NCBI GenBank assembly: GCA_016209865.1
Contig: JACQVL010000193.1
Coordinates: forward strand, 1-8,084
DNA: 8,084 bases
Origin: Candidatus Latescibacterota bacterium
Lineage (GTDB): Bacteria > JAAXHH01 > JACQVL01
Direction: 5' to 3'
The notes beneath the pieces were generated by a model. That model saw nothing but the letters and a program-made list of their open reading frames with translations. It had not been told where the DNA came from and ran no database searches. This document shows, piece after piece, positions 1 through 6,559 of the stretch (position 1 is the stretch's first letter; every line of letters starts with the position of its first letter). Made by a program: the position numbers and the translations under genes.

Positions 1-33
1 GACCATCTCTCCCTTATCACTGATCCTGGTTTT

Positions 34-58
34 ACTCGTCACTGGTCACTCGTCACTG
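34..58. repeat. Short tandem heptamer repeat (ACTSGTC)
   Basis: Three consecutive heptamers, ACTCGTC, ACTGGTC and ACTCGTC, are followed by a partial fourth copy (ACTG). The array ends 34 bases before the first start codon, and bases 1-92 hold no recognisable gene. I could not identify a convincing promoter in this stretch. It looks like a low-complexity intergenic repeat of the kind that decays and expands in some environmental bacterial genomes; a regulatory role is not shown. Confidence 0.7.
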
Positions 59-76
59 AATCAATACCGTTCGTTC

Positions 77-84
77 AAAGGAAG
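77..84 (+). promoter_or_regulatory. Ribosome binding site deciding the radical SAM start
   Basis: AAAGGAAG lies 8 bases upstream of the ATG at 93. The in-frame GTG at 84 overlaps this Shine-Dalgarno-like sequence and so has no site of its own. This favours ATG 93 over the longer reading. Confidence 0.6.
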
Positions 85-92
85 TGATTCCC

Positions 93-1268
93 ATGATTGC
101 TTACCGGAACCTCGCCCGTACCGTCCATAAAGCCGTAACCCAGCCCCGGTACGCCTACCAGGCGTTCCAGGCGCGGTTCAAATCGTACCTCTCCTACCGC
201 CGGGACGACGGCGTCAGCGCCCCGCCGGAGACGGTCTCCCTGTTCCTCACCTTCCGGTGCAACCTCCGCTGCCACATGTGCGGCCAGTGGGGCGAGACCG
301 GGGCGTTTAAGGAGATGCCGGGGGAGACGCTGCGGAGCGGGCTGTCTCTGGACGAGATCAAAGCCCTCGTCGATGACGTCGCCTCGTTCTCCCGGCATCC
401 GACGTTCACTCTCTTCGGAGGAGAGCCCACCATCTACCGGGACTGGGTTGAGGTCGTCCGGTACATCAAGCGCAAGGGCCTCCGGTGCAACATGGTGACG
501 AACGGGATGCTCCTGGCAAAAGCCGCCGACGACCTCGTCCAGATGAAGATGGATGAGATCATCCTGTCGTTAGACGGGGATGAAGAGGTGCACGACCGGA
601 CCCGAGGGCTGCAAGGGACGTTCAAGCGGATGATCGAAGGCCTGCAGGCCATCCACGAGGCCAAGCGCGCCCGGCACACCTCGTCCCCAGTCATCACCGT
701 TAACTCCACGATGTGCGAGACGAACTATCGCGACCTGCCGGGCGTCCTGAACGGCGCGGAGAAATTGGGCGCGCAGATCGTCACCTTCCATCACCTGCTG
801 TTCCTCTCACGAGAAACGTGCCAGCTCCACAATCAGTTGTACGAGCAGCGCTTCGGCAAGCCTTGCCAGGACTGGTTCGGGTTCGTCCGGGACAGTCTGC
901 CCGACATTGACGTCGAATTCCTGATCGGGCAGATCGAGACGCTGAAGAAGATGCCGTCGAAGATGGCGATCGCGTTCTACCCGAATTTTACCCCCGACGA
1001 GATGCGCCGGTATTACTCCGGGGACGAGTTCGCCCCGACCAGCTACAAAGGGCGATGCTTAAGCCTGTGGATGGCGGCGTACGTCTTCCCCAACGGGGAT
1101 GTCCGGGAATACCACTCGATGGACTACGCGCTCGGCAACATTCGTCAGGCGAAGTTTACCGACATCTGGAACAACGAACGCTACCGGGAGTACCGCAAGG
1201 CGGTGAAAGTCCTCAAGCGGTTCCCCGTCTGCTCACGGGGCTGCACGGAGCTGTACCGGTACGGGTAG
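93..1268 (+). CDS. Radical SAM protein with SPASM/twitch-like C-terminus
   Basis: Predicted S-adenosylmethionine radical enzyme of 391 residues. The signature CxxxCxxC is at C56-C60-C63 (sequence FRCNLRCHMC), which binds the [4Fe-4S] cluster that cleaves SAM. GGEP at 109-112 is the usual SAM-contact motif. The C-terminal third resembles a SPASM/twitch domain: C322 in GRC, a G-N-I motif near 348-350, then C380 and C384 (CxxxC) close to the end, suggesting an auxiliary iron-sulfur cluster. Where SPASM domains usually have 'PC' after the G-D-V turn, this protein reads EYHS (339-342), so one expected cluster cysteine is missing. It is the first gene of a tightly packed polysaccharide cluster. Family membership is firm; the substrate is unknown. 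A sugar, a sugar nucleotide, or a peptide presented by the PqqD-like protein at the far end of the locus are all possible. Confidence 0.9.
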   Translation: MIAYRNLARTVHKAVTQPRYAYQAFQARFKSYLSYRRDDGVSAPPETVSLFLTFRCNLRCHMCGQWGETGAFKEMPGETLRSGLSLDEIKALVDDVASFSRHPTFTLFGGEPTIYRDWVEVVRYIKRKGLRCNMVTNGMLLAKAADDLVQMKMDEIILSLDGDEEVHDRTRGLQGTFKRMIEGLQAIHEAKRARHTSSPVITVNSTMCETNYRDLPGVLNGAEKLGAQIVTFHHLLFLSRETCQLHNQLYEQRFGKPCQDWFGFVRDSLPDIDVEFLIGQIETLKKMPSKMAIAFYPNFTPDEMRRYYSGDEFAPTSYKGRCLSLWMAAYVFPNGDVREYHSMDYALGNIRQAKFTDIWNNERYREYRKAVKVLKRFPVCSRGCTELYRYG

Positions 1269-1280
1269 GACGGAGTCCGG

Positions 1281-2468
1281 ATGCCGACGGAGGGACGACG
1301 CGTCAAGGTCGTGCATCTCATCACCCGGCTCGACCGGGGGGGATCGGCCGAGGTGGTGTTGCAGTTGGCCGCCCGGCTCGACCGTGATCGGTATGACGTG
1401 GAGGTCGTGAGCGGGCGAACGATCGACCCGGTCTGCGATCTCGCGCACTACACGCGGACGACCGGGGTGCCGATCACGATGCTTCCCCGTCTCCGCCGCG
1501 AGGTCGCCCCGGCCGACGACCCGATCGCCTGCGTCCAGGTCTACCGCTACTTGCGGCGCAGCCGGCCGGACCTCGTCCACACCCATTCCTCGAAAGCCGG
1601 GATTGTGGGACGGCTGGCCGCCCGGGCGGCCGGGACGCCGGTCATCGTGCACGCCCCCCACGGGCATGTGTTCTACGGGTACTTCGGACGCCTGGCGACG
1701 CACGCGTTCATCCTGGCAGAACGCCTGACGGCGCGATGGACGGACCGCATCATCACGTTGACGGAACTGGAGAAGCAGGATCATCTCCGCGTCCGGATCG
1801 GACGGCCTGAGCAGTTCGTCCCCATCCCCTGCGGCATCGACCTCTCGCGCTTCTCCGCGGCAGAGCAGGAAGGACGGACGCTCCGGGAAGGCCTTCAACT
1901 CCGTCCCGGCGAGCTGCTCGTCCTGTGGGCCGGCCGGCTCGTCCCGATCAAAGGGTGTGACGCGTTCCTGCGTGCCTGCACGATCGTTGTCCGGCAGCAC
2001 GACACGGCCCGGTTCGTCATCGTCGGGGACGGCCCCCTGGCGGAGTCCCTCCGAAAGATGGCATCCCGACTCGGCCTGGACGACCGGGTGCGGTTCGTAG
2101 GATACCGGTCGGACATCCCCGCCTGGATGTGGGCCGCCGATGTGTTCGTCCTCTCCTCCCTGAACGAGGGCCTGGGGCGAGTGTTACTGGAAGCGATGGC
2201 GTGCCAGACTCCGATCGTGGCCACCGATGTCGGGGGAGTCAGCGAGATCGTCCAGACCGGGGAGACCGGACTGCTCGTCCCGCCGGCCGACCCCGAACGC
2301 TTGGCGGAGGGCATCCTGACGCTCCTGCGTGAGACGGAGCGGGCACGGGCGATGGGCGAGCGGGGGTATCAGCGGGCGCTCGGCTTCGACCTGCGGGTGA
2401 TGGTGGACAGAACCGCGGCGGTGTATGAATCCCTGCTCACGGCCAAAGGAGTGCGGCATGCCGCCTGA
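1281..2468 (+). CDS. GT4-family glycosyltransferase
   Basis: Retaining GT-B-fold glycosyltransferase of 395 residues, the usual length for family GT4. It transfers a sugar from a nucleotide donor to a growing glycan on the cytoplasmic face of the membrane. The N-terminal acceptor half begins with a beta strand and a glycine-rich turn (LDRGGSAE, 17-24) and contains THSSKAG (101-107) and HAPHGHVFYGYF (124-135), both typical of capsule and exopolysaccharide GT4 enzymes. The C-terminal donor half has AGRLVPIKG (217-225), VGDGP (248-252) and the EX7E motif E296...E304 in EGLGRVLLE, followed by the GG-SEIV and GLLVPP elements. A CGGAG Shine-Dalgarno lies 5 bases before ATG 1281, 12 bases after the radical SAM stop. 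Its last 11 bases overlap the next gene, which implies translational coupling. Donor and acceptor cannot be told from sequence. Confidence 0.93.
   Translation: MPTEGRRVKVVHLITRLDRGGSAEVVLQLAARLDRDRYDVEVVSGRTIDPVCDLAHYTRTTGVPITMLPRLRREVAPADDPIACVQVYRYLRRSRPDLVHTHSSKAGIVGRLAARAAGTPVIVHAPHGHVFYGYFGRLATHAFILAERLTARWTDRIITLTELEKQDHLRVRIGRPEQFVPIPCGIDLSRFSAAEQEGRTLREGLQLRPGELLVLWAGRLVPIKGCDAFLRACTIVVRQHDTARFVIVGDGPLAESLRKMASRLGLDDRVRFVGYRSDIPAWMWAADVFVLSSLNEGLGRVLLEAMACQTPIVATDVGGVSEIVQTGETGLLVPPADPERLAEGILTLLRETERARAMGERGYQRALGFDLRVMVDRTAAVYESLLTAKGVRHAA
2445..2451 (+). promoter_or_regulatory. Ribosome binding site for the PHP-like gene
   Basis: AAAGGAG sits inside the 3' end of the glycosyltransferase gene, 6 bases before ATG 2458. 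It fixes the start at 2458 rather than at the in-frame ATG 2425. The shorter start also places a clean signal peptide at the N-terminus. Confidence 0.7.
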
Positions 2469-4011
2469 GACGACGCGCACGCGCTCCGCCCGCCTGCGGG
2501 GCCTGAGCCTCTGCCTGGCGCTCCTCCTCTCCGGGCTTGCCCACGCCGGCCCGGCTCAGGTGCCGGGCGTGGTGCATGTCGACATCGATATCGGGTCGGA
2601 CCGTCTGACCGTCCCCCAACTGACCGACCTGACTCACCAGGCCCGCTTAGGCGTCATCGTCTTCACCGACCATGACAACGCGGTAGTGGAATACGGACTC
2701 CCGCCGTTCCGCCGTCTCCTGAAGAAACAGGAATCCCGCCCCTCCATCCAGGCGTACGGCGCTCAGCGGTACGTGGAGACGATCCGGATGGCCGGGGATT
2801 ACACGCCGGGAGTCATCACGATCGACGGCACGGAAGCGGCGCCCGCGTATTACTGGGAGGGGAACGTCTGGGGGGGACGGCCGTTAGCCAGGAATATCCA
2901 CAAACATCTGCTCGTCATCGGGCTTCCGGACCCCAAAGACTACGAACGACTTCCGTCATTGGCGACCGGCTTTCCCCAGCCGTTCGGCCTCCGGTGCCTG
3001 GTGAGCCTGTGGCCCCTGCCCGTCGCGCTCGCGGGCCTCACGATGGTCGTCCTGTCGCGCCGGCGGGCCCGGCTGGAAGGGGAAGCCGGAAACCCCATGC
3101 CGGGGGTGGCCGTGACGATCATCGGGGCGGCGTTCCTGGCGAACAGCTTCCCCCTGTGCTCGCCGTACGACCAGTACCACGGCGACCCGGGGGACGGCCC
3201 GTACCAGGCGGTGATCGATTACGCGAACGCCCGTGGCGCGATGACGTTCTGGGCGCATCCGGAGGTCATGCAGCGGTTGTCCGCGCCCGTCCCGTGGCCG
3301 GTGTCGATGTTCGCAGACAGCGTCGTCTTCGAGACGCTCCCGTATACGACCGCGCTGTCGACGACGTCTGAGTACACCGGGTTCGCCATCTTTCAGGAGG
3401 GTCTGCGCGTCATCGGCAAGCCGGGCGGCGTCTGGGACCAGGTGCTCATCGAGTACTGCGCGGGCGCCCGGCGCCGTCCCGTCTGGGCAATCGGGGAGGC
3501 GGATTTCGAGGACCGCGCAATCGCCAACCCGAAGGAGGACCTCGAAGCCTGCCAGACCGTCTTCCTCTTGAAGGAACGGAGCCGGGCCGGGGTGCTGGAG
3601 GCGCTGCGGTCGGGGACGATGTACGCGCGACGCGCGCCCGGCCATCTCTTGACCCTGCGCGATTTTCGCGTGACGGACGGCGCGGGACAGACCGCCGCCA
3701 CGATGGGCGGGCACGTGACCCTGTCGGAGAGCCCGCACGTTCGCATCGACTTGGGGGTTCAGGATTCCAGTCCGCGCAACCTCGTCATCCAGGTCATCCG
3801 TGACGGCCGGGTCATCCGGATGATTCCGGCGGCCGGGGACACGACGATCACGTTCGAGGATCGGGTCGTCGGGGGTGAGGGGACGACGTTCTACCGGTTG
3901 CTCGTGACGCTGGACGACTGGGAGGTGTTAGCGTCCAACCCGATCTTCGTCACCATCCGGCCACGGTCCGCCCTCCAGCGCCCCGGGTCGGCCGGGCGAG
4001 CGGGCGTATGA
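2458..4011 (+). CDS. Exported PHP-like protein split by a two-helix membrane hairpin
   Basis: 517 residues. A basic N-terminus (RTRSARLR) and hydrophobic core end at AHA (28-30), a likely Sec signal peptide. The mature part opens like a PHP metal-dependent phosphoesterase: VHVDID (39-44), FTDHD (69-73), GTE (124-126), H150 in HLLVIG, H267 in WAHPE and GEADFED (346-352). The usual motif I HxH reads H40-V-D42, and the D-x-H near the end reads D349-F-E351, so two expected histidine ligands are acidic. Residues about 180-200 and 215-235 form two hydrophobic helices separated by an RRRAR-rich loop. By the positive-inside rule this loop is cytoplasmic, so both domain halves face the periplasm. Residues about 395-510 look like a beta-sandwich tail. 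The gene overlaps both neighbours (11 and 4 bases). PHP membership is from motifs read by eye. Phosphoesterase, pyrophosphatase or non-catalytic roles in glycan handling are all open. Confidence 0.75.
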   Translation: MPPETTRTRSARLRGLSLCLALLLSGLAHAGPAQVPGVVHVDIDIGSDRLTVPQLTDLTHQARLGVIVFTDHDNAVVEYGLPPFRRLLKKQESRPSIQAYGAQRYVETIRMAGDYTPGVITIDGTEAAPAYYWEGNVWGGRPLARNIHKHLLVIGLPDPKDYERLPSLATGFPQPFGLRCLVSLWPLPVALAGLTMVVLSRRRARLEGEAGNPMPGVAVTIIGAAFLANSFPLCSPYDQYHGDPGDGPYQAVIDYANARGAMTFWAHPEVMQRLSAPVPWPVSMFADSVVFETLPYTTALSTTSEYTGFAIFQEGLRVIGKPGGVWDQVLIEYCAGARRRPVWAIGEADFEDRAIANPKEDLEACQTVFLLKERSRAGVLEALRSGTMYARRAPGHLLTLRDFRVTDGAGQTAATMGGHVTLSESPHVRIDLGVQDSSPRNLVIQVIRDGRVIRMIPAAGDTTITFEDRVVGGEGTTFYRLLVTLDDWEVLASNPIFVTIRPRSALQRPGSAGRAGV

Positions 4012-4691
4012 TCGTCTCCATCCATCAGCCCCATTTCCTCCCATGGCTGGGGTTCTTCGAGAAAGTCGACCGGGCGGACGTGTTCATCCTGTTAGACAAC
4101 GTCCAGTTCGAGAAGAACGGGTGGCAGAATCGCAACCGGATCAAGGGGGCGAACGGGTGGCAGTGGCTGACGGTGCCGGTCTACCAGCGGTTTCCCCAGA
4201 CGATCGCGGAGACGATGGTCAACAACACTGTCGACTGGCGGCGGAAGCACTGGAACGGGATCGTCTCGAATTACAGCCGGGCGCCGTATTTTCATGAATT
4301 ACGACCGCCCTTCGAGGAGGCGTACCGCCGGTCCTGGGACCGGCTGGTCGACCTGAACATCCATCTCCTGACGGTGGCGTTCGACCTCTTAGGGCTGCAC
4401 CGGCGGGTGTGTCTGGCGTCCGAGTATGCCGCCAGTCAGACCCCGTCCGAACGCTTAGCCGACCTGTGCGCCGCCGTCGGGGGGGATGTCTACCTGGCTG
4501 GAGAAGGGGGACACACCTACCTGGACCTCCGGCCGTTCGAGGAGAAAGGCATCCGCGTCGAATTCCAGCAATTCCAGCACCCCGTTTATCCCCAGTTGTT
4601 CGGGGCGTTTGAAGCGCATCTGTCGGTCATCGACCTGTTGTTCAACTGCGGGGGGCAGAGTCTGGACATCATCCGGGGACGGATTCGCTGA
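4008..4691 (+). CDS. WbqC-family protein
   Basis: 227 residues, matching the WbqC-like family in length and motifs. The N-terminal signature IHQPHFLPW (5-13) is followed by GFFEKVDRADVFILLDNVQF, spanning residues 15-34, and NGWQNRNRIK (37-46). The C-terminal half carries HPVYPQ (191-196) and LSVIDLLFNCG (205-215), also typical. Family members are found in O-antigen, capsule and exopolysaccharide loci, often near sugar aminotransferases and methyltransferases, but I know of no settled enzymatic reaction. No signal peptide or membrane segment is seen, so the protein is probably cytoplasmic. The start codon shares ATGA with the stop of the preceding gene, a classic termination-reinitiation junction that ties its expression to the PHP-like protein. 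Family assignment is strong; function is not known. Confidence 0.9.
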   Translation: MIVSIHQPHFLPWLGFFEKVDRADVFILLDNVQFEKNGWQNRNRIKGANGWQWLTVPVYQRFPQTIAETMVNNTVDWRRKHWNGIVSNYSRAPYFHELRPPFEEAYRRSWDRLVDLNIHLLTVAFDLLGLHRRVCLASEYAASQTPSERLADLCAAVGGDVYLAGEGGHTYLDLRPFEEKGIRVEFQQFQHPVYPQLFGAFEAHLSVIDLLFNCGGQSLDIIRGRIR

Positions 4692-4706
4692 GGGAGCACC
4701 CATCGT

Positions 4707-5339
4707 ATGCACATCCTGGCCATCGGCTCGCATCCGGATGACATCGAGTACGGATGCGGGGGGACGCTCATCAAGTACGCCCGACAAGGGCATGGAGTCC
4801 ACCTGTTCGTGGCGACCTGCGGGAGCTTCGGGGGAGACCCGGAGGTCCGGCACCGGGAGCAACTCCGATCCGCAGAAATCCTGGGCGTCACGGAGGTGTT
4901 CTGGGGAGAGTACACCGATACGCAAATCCCGTTGAGCCAGGAGTTGATCGCCCGGCTGGAGCAGGTCATCCGGCAGGTCAAACCCCATTTCATCTTCGTC
5001 CACTCCCCAGAGGACACGCATCAGGATCACCGGACGCTGTCGAGCTGTACGATTTCGGCCACACGGTACATCCCGAACGTGCTCTTCTACGAGGGGCCGA
5101 CGACGCAGCATTTTCTGCCGACCGTCTACGTGGATATCGACGCGACGCTGGAAGACAAAATCGAGCTACTCCTCGCCCACCGGTCGCAGGTGGCGAAACT
5201 CTACAACAAGGATATTCAGGACCTGACGATCATCGAAAGCGCCCGGTCGTGCGCGAATTTCCGGGGCGTCCAGAGCCGGGTGAGGTACGCGGAAGGGTTT
5301 GCCCCCCTTCGGCTGTTCATTAATATTGGGGGGGAATGA
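4707..5339 (+). CDS. PIG-L/LmbE-type zinc-dependent N-deacetylase
   Basis: 210 residues, slightly short for the family. The zinc-binding motif HPDD is at 9-12 (GSHPDDIEYGCGGTL), the R-HREQ element at 47-52 matches the conserved helix, and HQDH at 105-108 supplies the second histidine pair. AEGF (195-198) is the usual C-terminal signature. Known members remove N-acetyl groups from GlcNAc in GPI precursors, mycothiol and bacillithiol precursors, or from amino sugars in antibiotic and glycan pathways. Here, next to a WecA-like enzyme and glycosyltransferase, a sugar-nucleotide or lipid-linked N-acetylhexosamine is the likely substrate (inference). The protein is cytoplasmic, with no signal peptide. 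GAGGGAG lies about 10 bases before the ATG, 15 bases after the WbqC stop. The last codons (INIGGE) run into a G-rich repeat region. Confidence 0.92.
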   Translation: MHILAIGSHPDDIEYGCGGTLIKYARQGHGVHLFVATCGSFGGDPEVRHREQLRSAEILGVTEVFWGEYTDTQIPLSQELIARLEQVIRQVKPHFIFVHSPEDTHQDHRTLSSCTISATRYIPNVLFYEGPTTQHFLPTVYVDIDATLEDKIELLLAHRSQVAKLYNKDIQDLTIIESARSCANFRGVQSRVRYAEGFAPLRLFINIGGE

Positions 5340-5360
5340 GTGGGGGAGTGGGAGTATGGG
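5328..5360 (+). other. Canonical G-quadruplex motif across the deacetylase stop codon
   Basis: Four G-tracts (7, 5, 3 and 3 bases) are separated by loops of 7, 3 and 5 bases, fitting the G3+N1-7 rule on the coding strand. The first tract encodes the final glycines and the TGA stop (5337-5339) lies in the first loop. It could form in the mRNA as well as in DNA. Folding is predicted only from the pattern. Confidence 0.55.
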
Positions 5361-5406
5361 AGAGTATGAGCCTCTGATCTGTTTCCCCCATACGCCCATA
5401 CTCCCA
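5349..5406. repeat. Inverted repeat in the 5340-5502 gap
   Basis: TGGGAGTATGGG (5349-5360) is the exact reverse complement of CCCATACTCCCA, which occurs at 5395-5406 and again at 5434-5445. The left arm can therefore pair with either right arm, giving two mutually exclusive 12-bp stems. Each right arm is followed within a few bases by a T-run (5413-5416 and 5452-5456). The arrangement could act as a weak terminator or attenuator between the two gene blocks, or may only be part of the repeat element. Confidence 0.5.
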
Positions 5407-5455
5407 TACATCTTTTCCTCCGTCCCCCATACGCCCATACTCCCATACGTCTTTT
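5384..5455. repeat. Two near-identical 33-base direct repeats
   Basis: Bases 5384-5416 and 5423-5455 match at 32 of 33 positions with a 39-base period; the only difference is A5410 versus G5449. The unit contains the internal near-repeat CCCATAC(G/T)CCCATACTCCC and ends in TCTTTT. The two copies fill most of the 163-base gap between the deacetylase and aminotransferase genes. They keep the aminotransferase frame open upstream, creating a false N-terminal extension rich in HTPILPY. Two copies with a 6-base separation do not make a CRISPR array. No flanking transposase is visible. Confidence 0.85.
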
Positions 5456-5485
5456 TCCCTTTCGCCTTTTCGCCCGGCAGGGAAG

Positions 5486-5492
5486 GGAGGAG
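5486..5492 (+). promoter_or_regulatory. Ribosome binding site deciding the aminotransferase start
   Basis: GGAGGAG lies 10 bases upstream of ATG 5503, with a further AGGGG at 5494-5498. This and the start of family homology (IPHSRPSLG) place the true start at 5503, not at the in-frame ATG 5299 inside the preceding gene. Confidence 0.7.
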
Positions 5493-5502
5493 CAGGGGTG
5501 TC

Positions 5503-6552
5503 ATGATTCCCCATTCCCGGCCGTCCTTAGGGCCGGACGAAGCGGAGGTCGCAGCCCAGGTCATCAGGTCGGGCTGGGTCGCCCAGGGACCGCAGACCGA
5601 GGGGTTTGAGGAGGACATCGCCCGGCAGGCCGGGATGGCCTGGGGGACGGCGACCAGCTCCGGGACGGCGGCGTTGCACTTAGCGCTCTTAGGGATCGGC
5701 GCAGGACCGGGGGACCGGGTCGTCATCCCGAGTTATGTGTGTGTCGCGCTGCTCCACGCCGTCCGGTACGTCGGGGCCGAGCCGGTCATCGTCGACGTTG
5801 ATCCGGAGACGATGAACCTCGACCCGGACGCGCTCCGGCGGGCCGCCCCCGGCCGGTTGAAGGCGGTCATCCTCCCCCATCTCTTCGGGCTGCCCGCCGA
5901 GGTGGACGCGATCACCGCGATGGGGGCGCCGGTGATCGAGGACTGCGCGCACGCGGTTGGGGCGACGGTGAACGGCCGGCCGGTCGGCGGGCTGGGGACG
6001 CTGTCGATCTATTCGTTTTACGCCACTAAGATGATGACGACGGGAGAAGGCGGGATGGTCGTCGGCCAAGACTCGTCCATCGAGGAGCGAGTCCGGGGGC
6101 TGCGGGACTACGATCGGCCGGACGCCAGCACGATACGGTTCAATTACAAGATGACGGACATCCAGGCGGCAATCGGGCGCGTCCAGCTCCGGCGACTGCC
6201 GTCGTTCCTCGACCGGCGCCGGCAGGTCGCCCAGGTCTACGATGAACGATTCCAGAGCCTCCATCTGGGGCTTCCGGCCGGACGCCCCGGGGCTCCACAT
6301 GCGTACTACCGGTACATCGTGCGGATGAACGGCAACGTCGCTGAGACGATCGCCCGTCTGGACGAGGCCGGGGTGGCGTGCCGGCGCCCGGTCGCCCAGC
6401 CGCTCCACCGCCTGGTCGGCGGGCCGCCCTGTCCCGGCGCGGACGCGGCGTTCGACCGGGCGTTGTCCATTCCCATCTACCCGACCCTGACGGACGAAGA
6501 GGTCGAGATGGTCAGCCAGCGAGTCTCCCGCACGCTGGCGAACAGGCGGTGA
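5503..6552 (+). CDS. DegT/DnrJ/EryC1/StrS-family sugar aminotransferase
   Basis: PLP-dependent transaminase of 349 residues that would convert a keto-sugar nucleotide to an amino sugar, with glutamate as the usual amino donor. Visible motifs are the N-terminal SRPSLGPDE (5-13), SGWVAQGPQ (23-31) typical of the family, SSGTAALHL for PLP-phosphate binding (52-60), D147 in IEDCAHA, which contacts the pyridine nitrogen, and K176 in SFYATKMMTTGEGG as the Schiff-base lysine. NYKMTDIQAAIG (214-225) and the C-terminal P-x-Y-P-TLT are also conserved. The protein is slightly shorter than common members (about 360-400). The start at 5503 is chosen from the ribosome binding site and homology. No partner dehydratase or epimerase is in the window, so the keto-sugar must come from genes elsewhere. 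The repeat-rich 163-base gap upstream could give it its own expression unit. Confidence 0.92.
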   Translation: MIPHSRPSLGPDEAEVAAQVIRSGWVAQGPQTEGFEEDIARQAGMAWGTATSSGTAALHLALLGIGAGPGDRVVIPSYVCVALLHAVRYVGAEPVIVDVDPETMNLDPDALRRAAPGRLKAVILPHLFGLPAEVDAITAMGAPVIEDCAHAVGATVNGRPVGGLGTLSIYSFYATKMMTTGEGGMVVGQDSSIEERVRGLRDYDRPDASTIRFNYKMTDIQAAIGRVQLRRLPSFLDRRRQVAQVYDERFQSLHLGLPAGRPGAPHAYYRYIVRMNGNVAETIARLDEAGVACRRPVAQPLHRLVGGPPCPGADAAFDRALSIPIYPTLTDEEVEMVSQRVSRTLANRR

Positions 6553-6559
6553 ACACGTC

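Noticed and set aside
84-92. GTG start at 84 for the radical SAM gene
   Set aside because: It overlaps the Shine-Dalgarno-like AAAGGAAG and adds only three residues; ATG 93 is well spaced from that site.
1233-2000. Long open reading frame on the minus strand inside the glycosyltransferase gene
   Set aside because: Its product is Arg/Pro/Asp-rich without recognisable domains, typical of the complement of a GC-rich gene; the + strand frame carries clear GT4 motifs.
2425-2457. ATG 2425 as the start of the PHP-like gene
   Set aside because: It would extend the overlap with the glycosyltransferase and place a Cys/Lys-rich stretch before the signal peptide; AAAGGAG sits right before ATG 2458.
2956-3738. 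Long open reading frame on the minus strand inside the PHP-like gene
   Set aside because: The product is Arg/His/Pro-rich with no domain, no good start context, and it lies wholly opposite a gene with signal peptide and motifs.
5384-5455. CRISPR-like array
   Set aside because: Only two repeat copies, separated by 6 bases, with internal low complexity and no cas genes nearby.
5299-5502. N-terminal extension of the aminotransferase from ATG 5299
   Set aside because: The extension lies inside the deacetylase gene and then translates the direct repeats (HTPILPY twice). Family homology and a good ribosome binding site begin at 5503.
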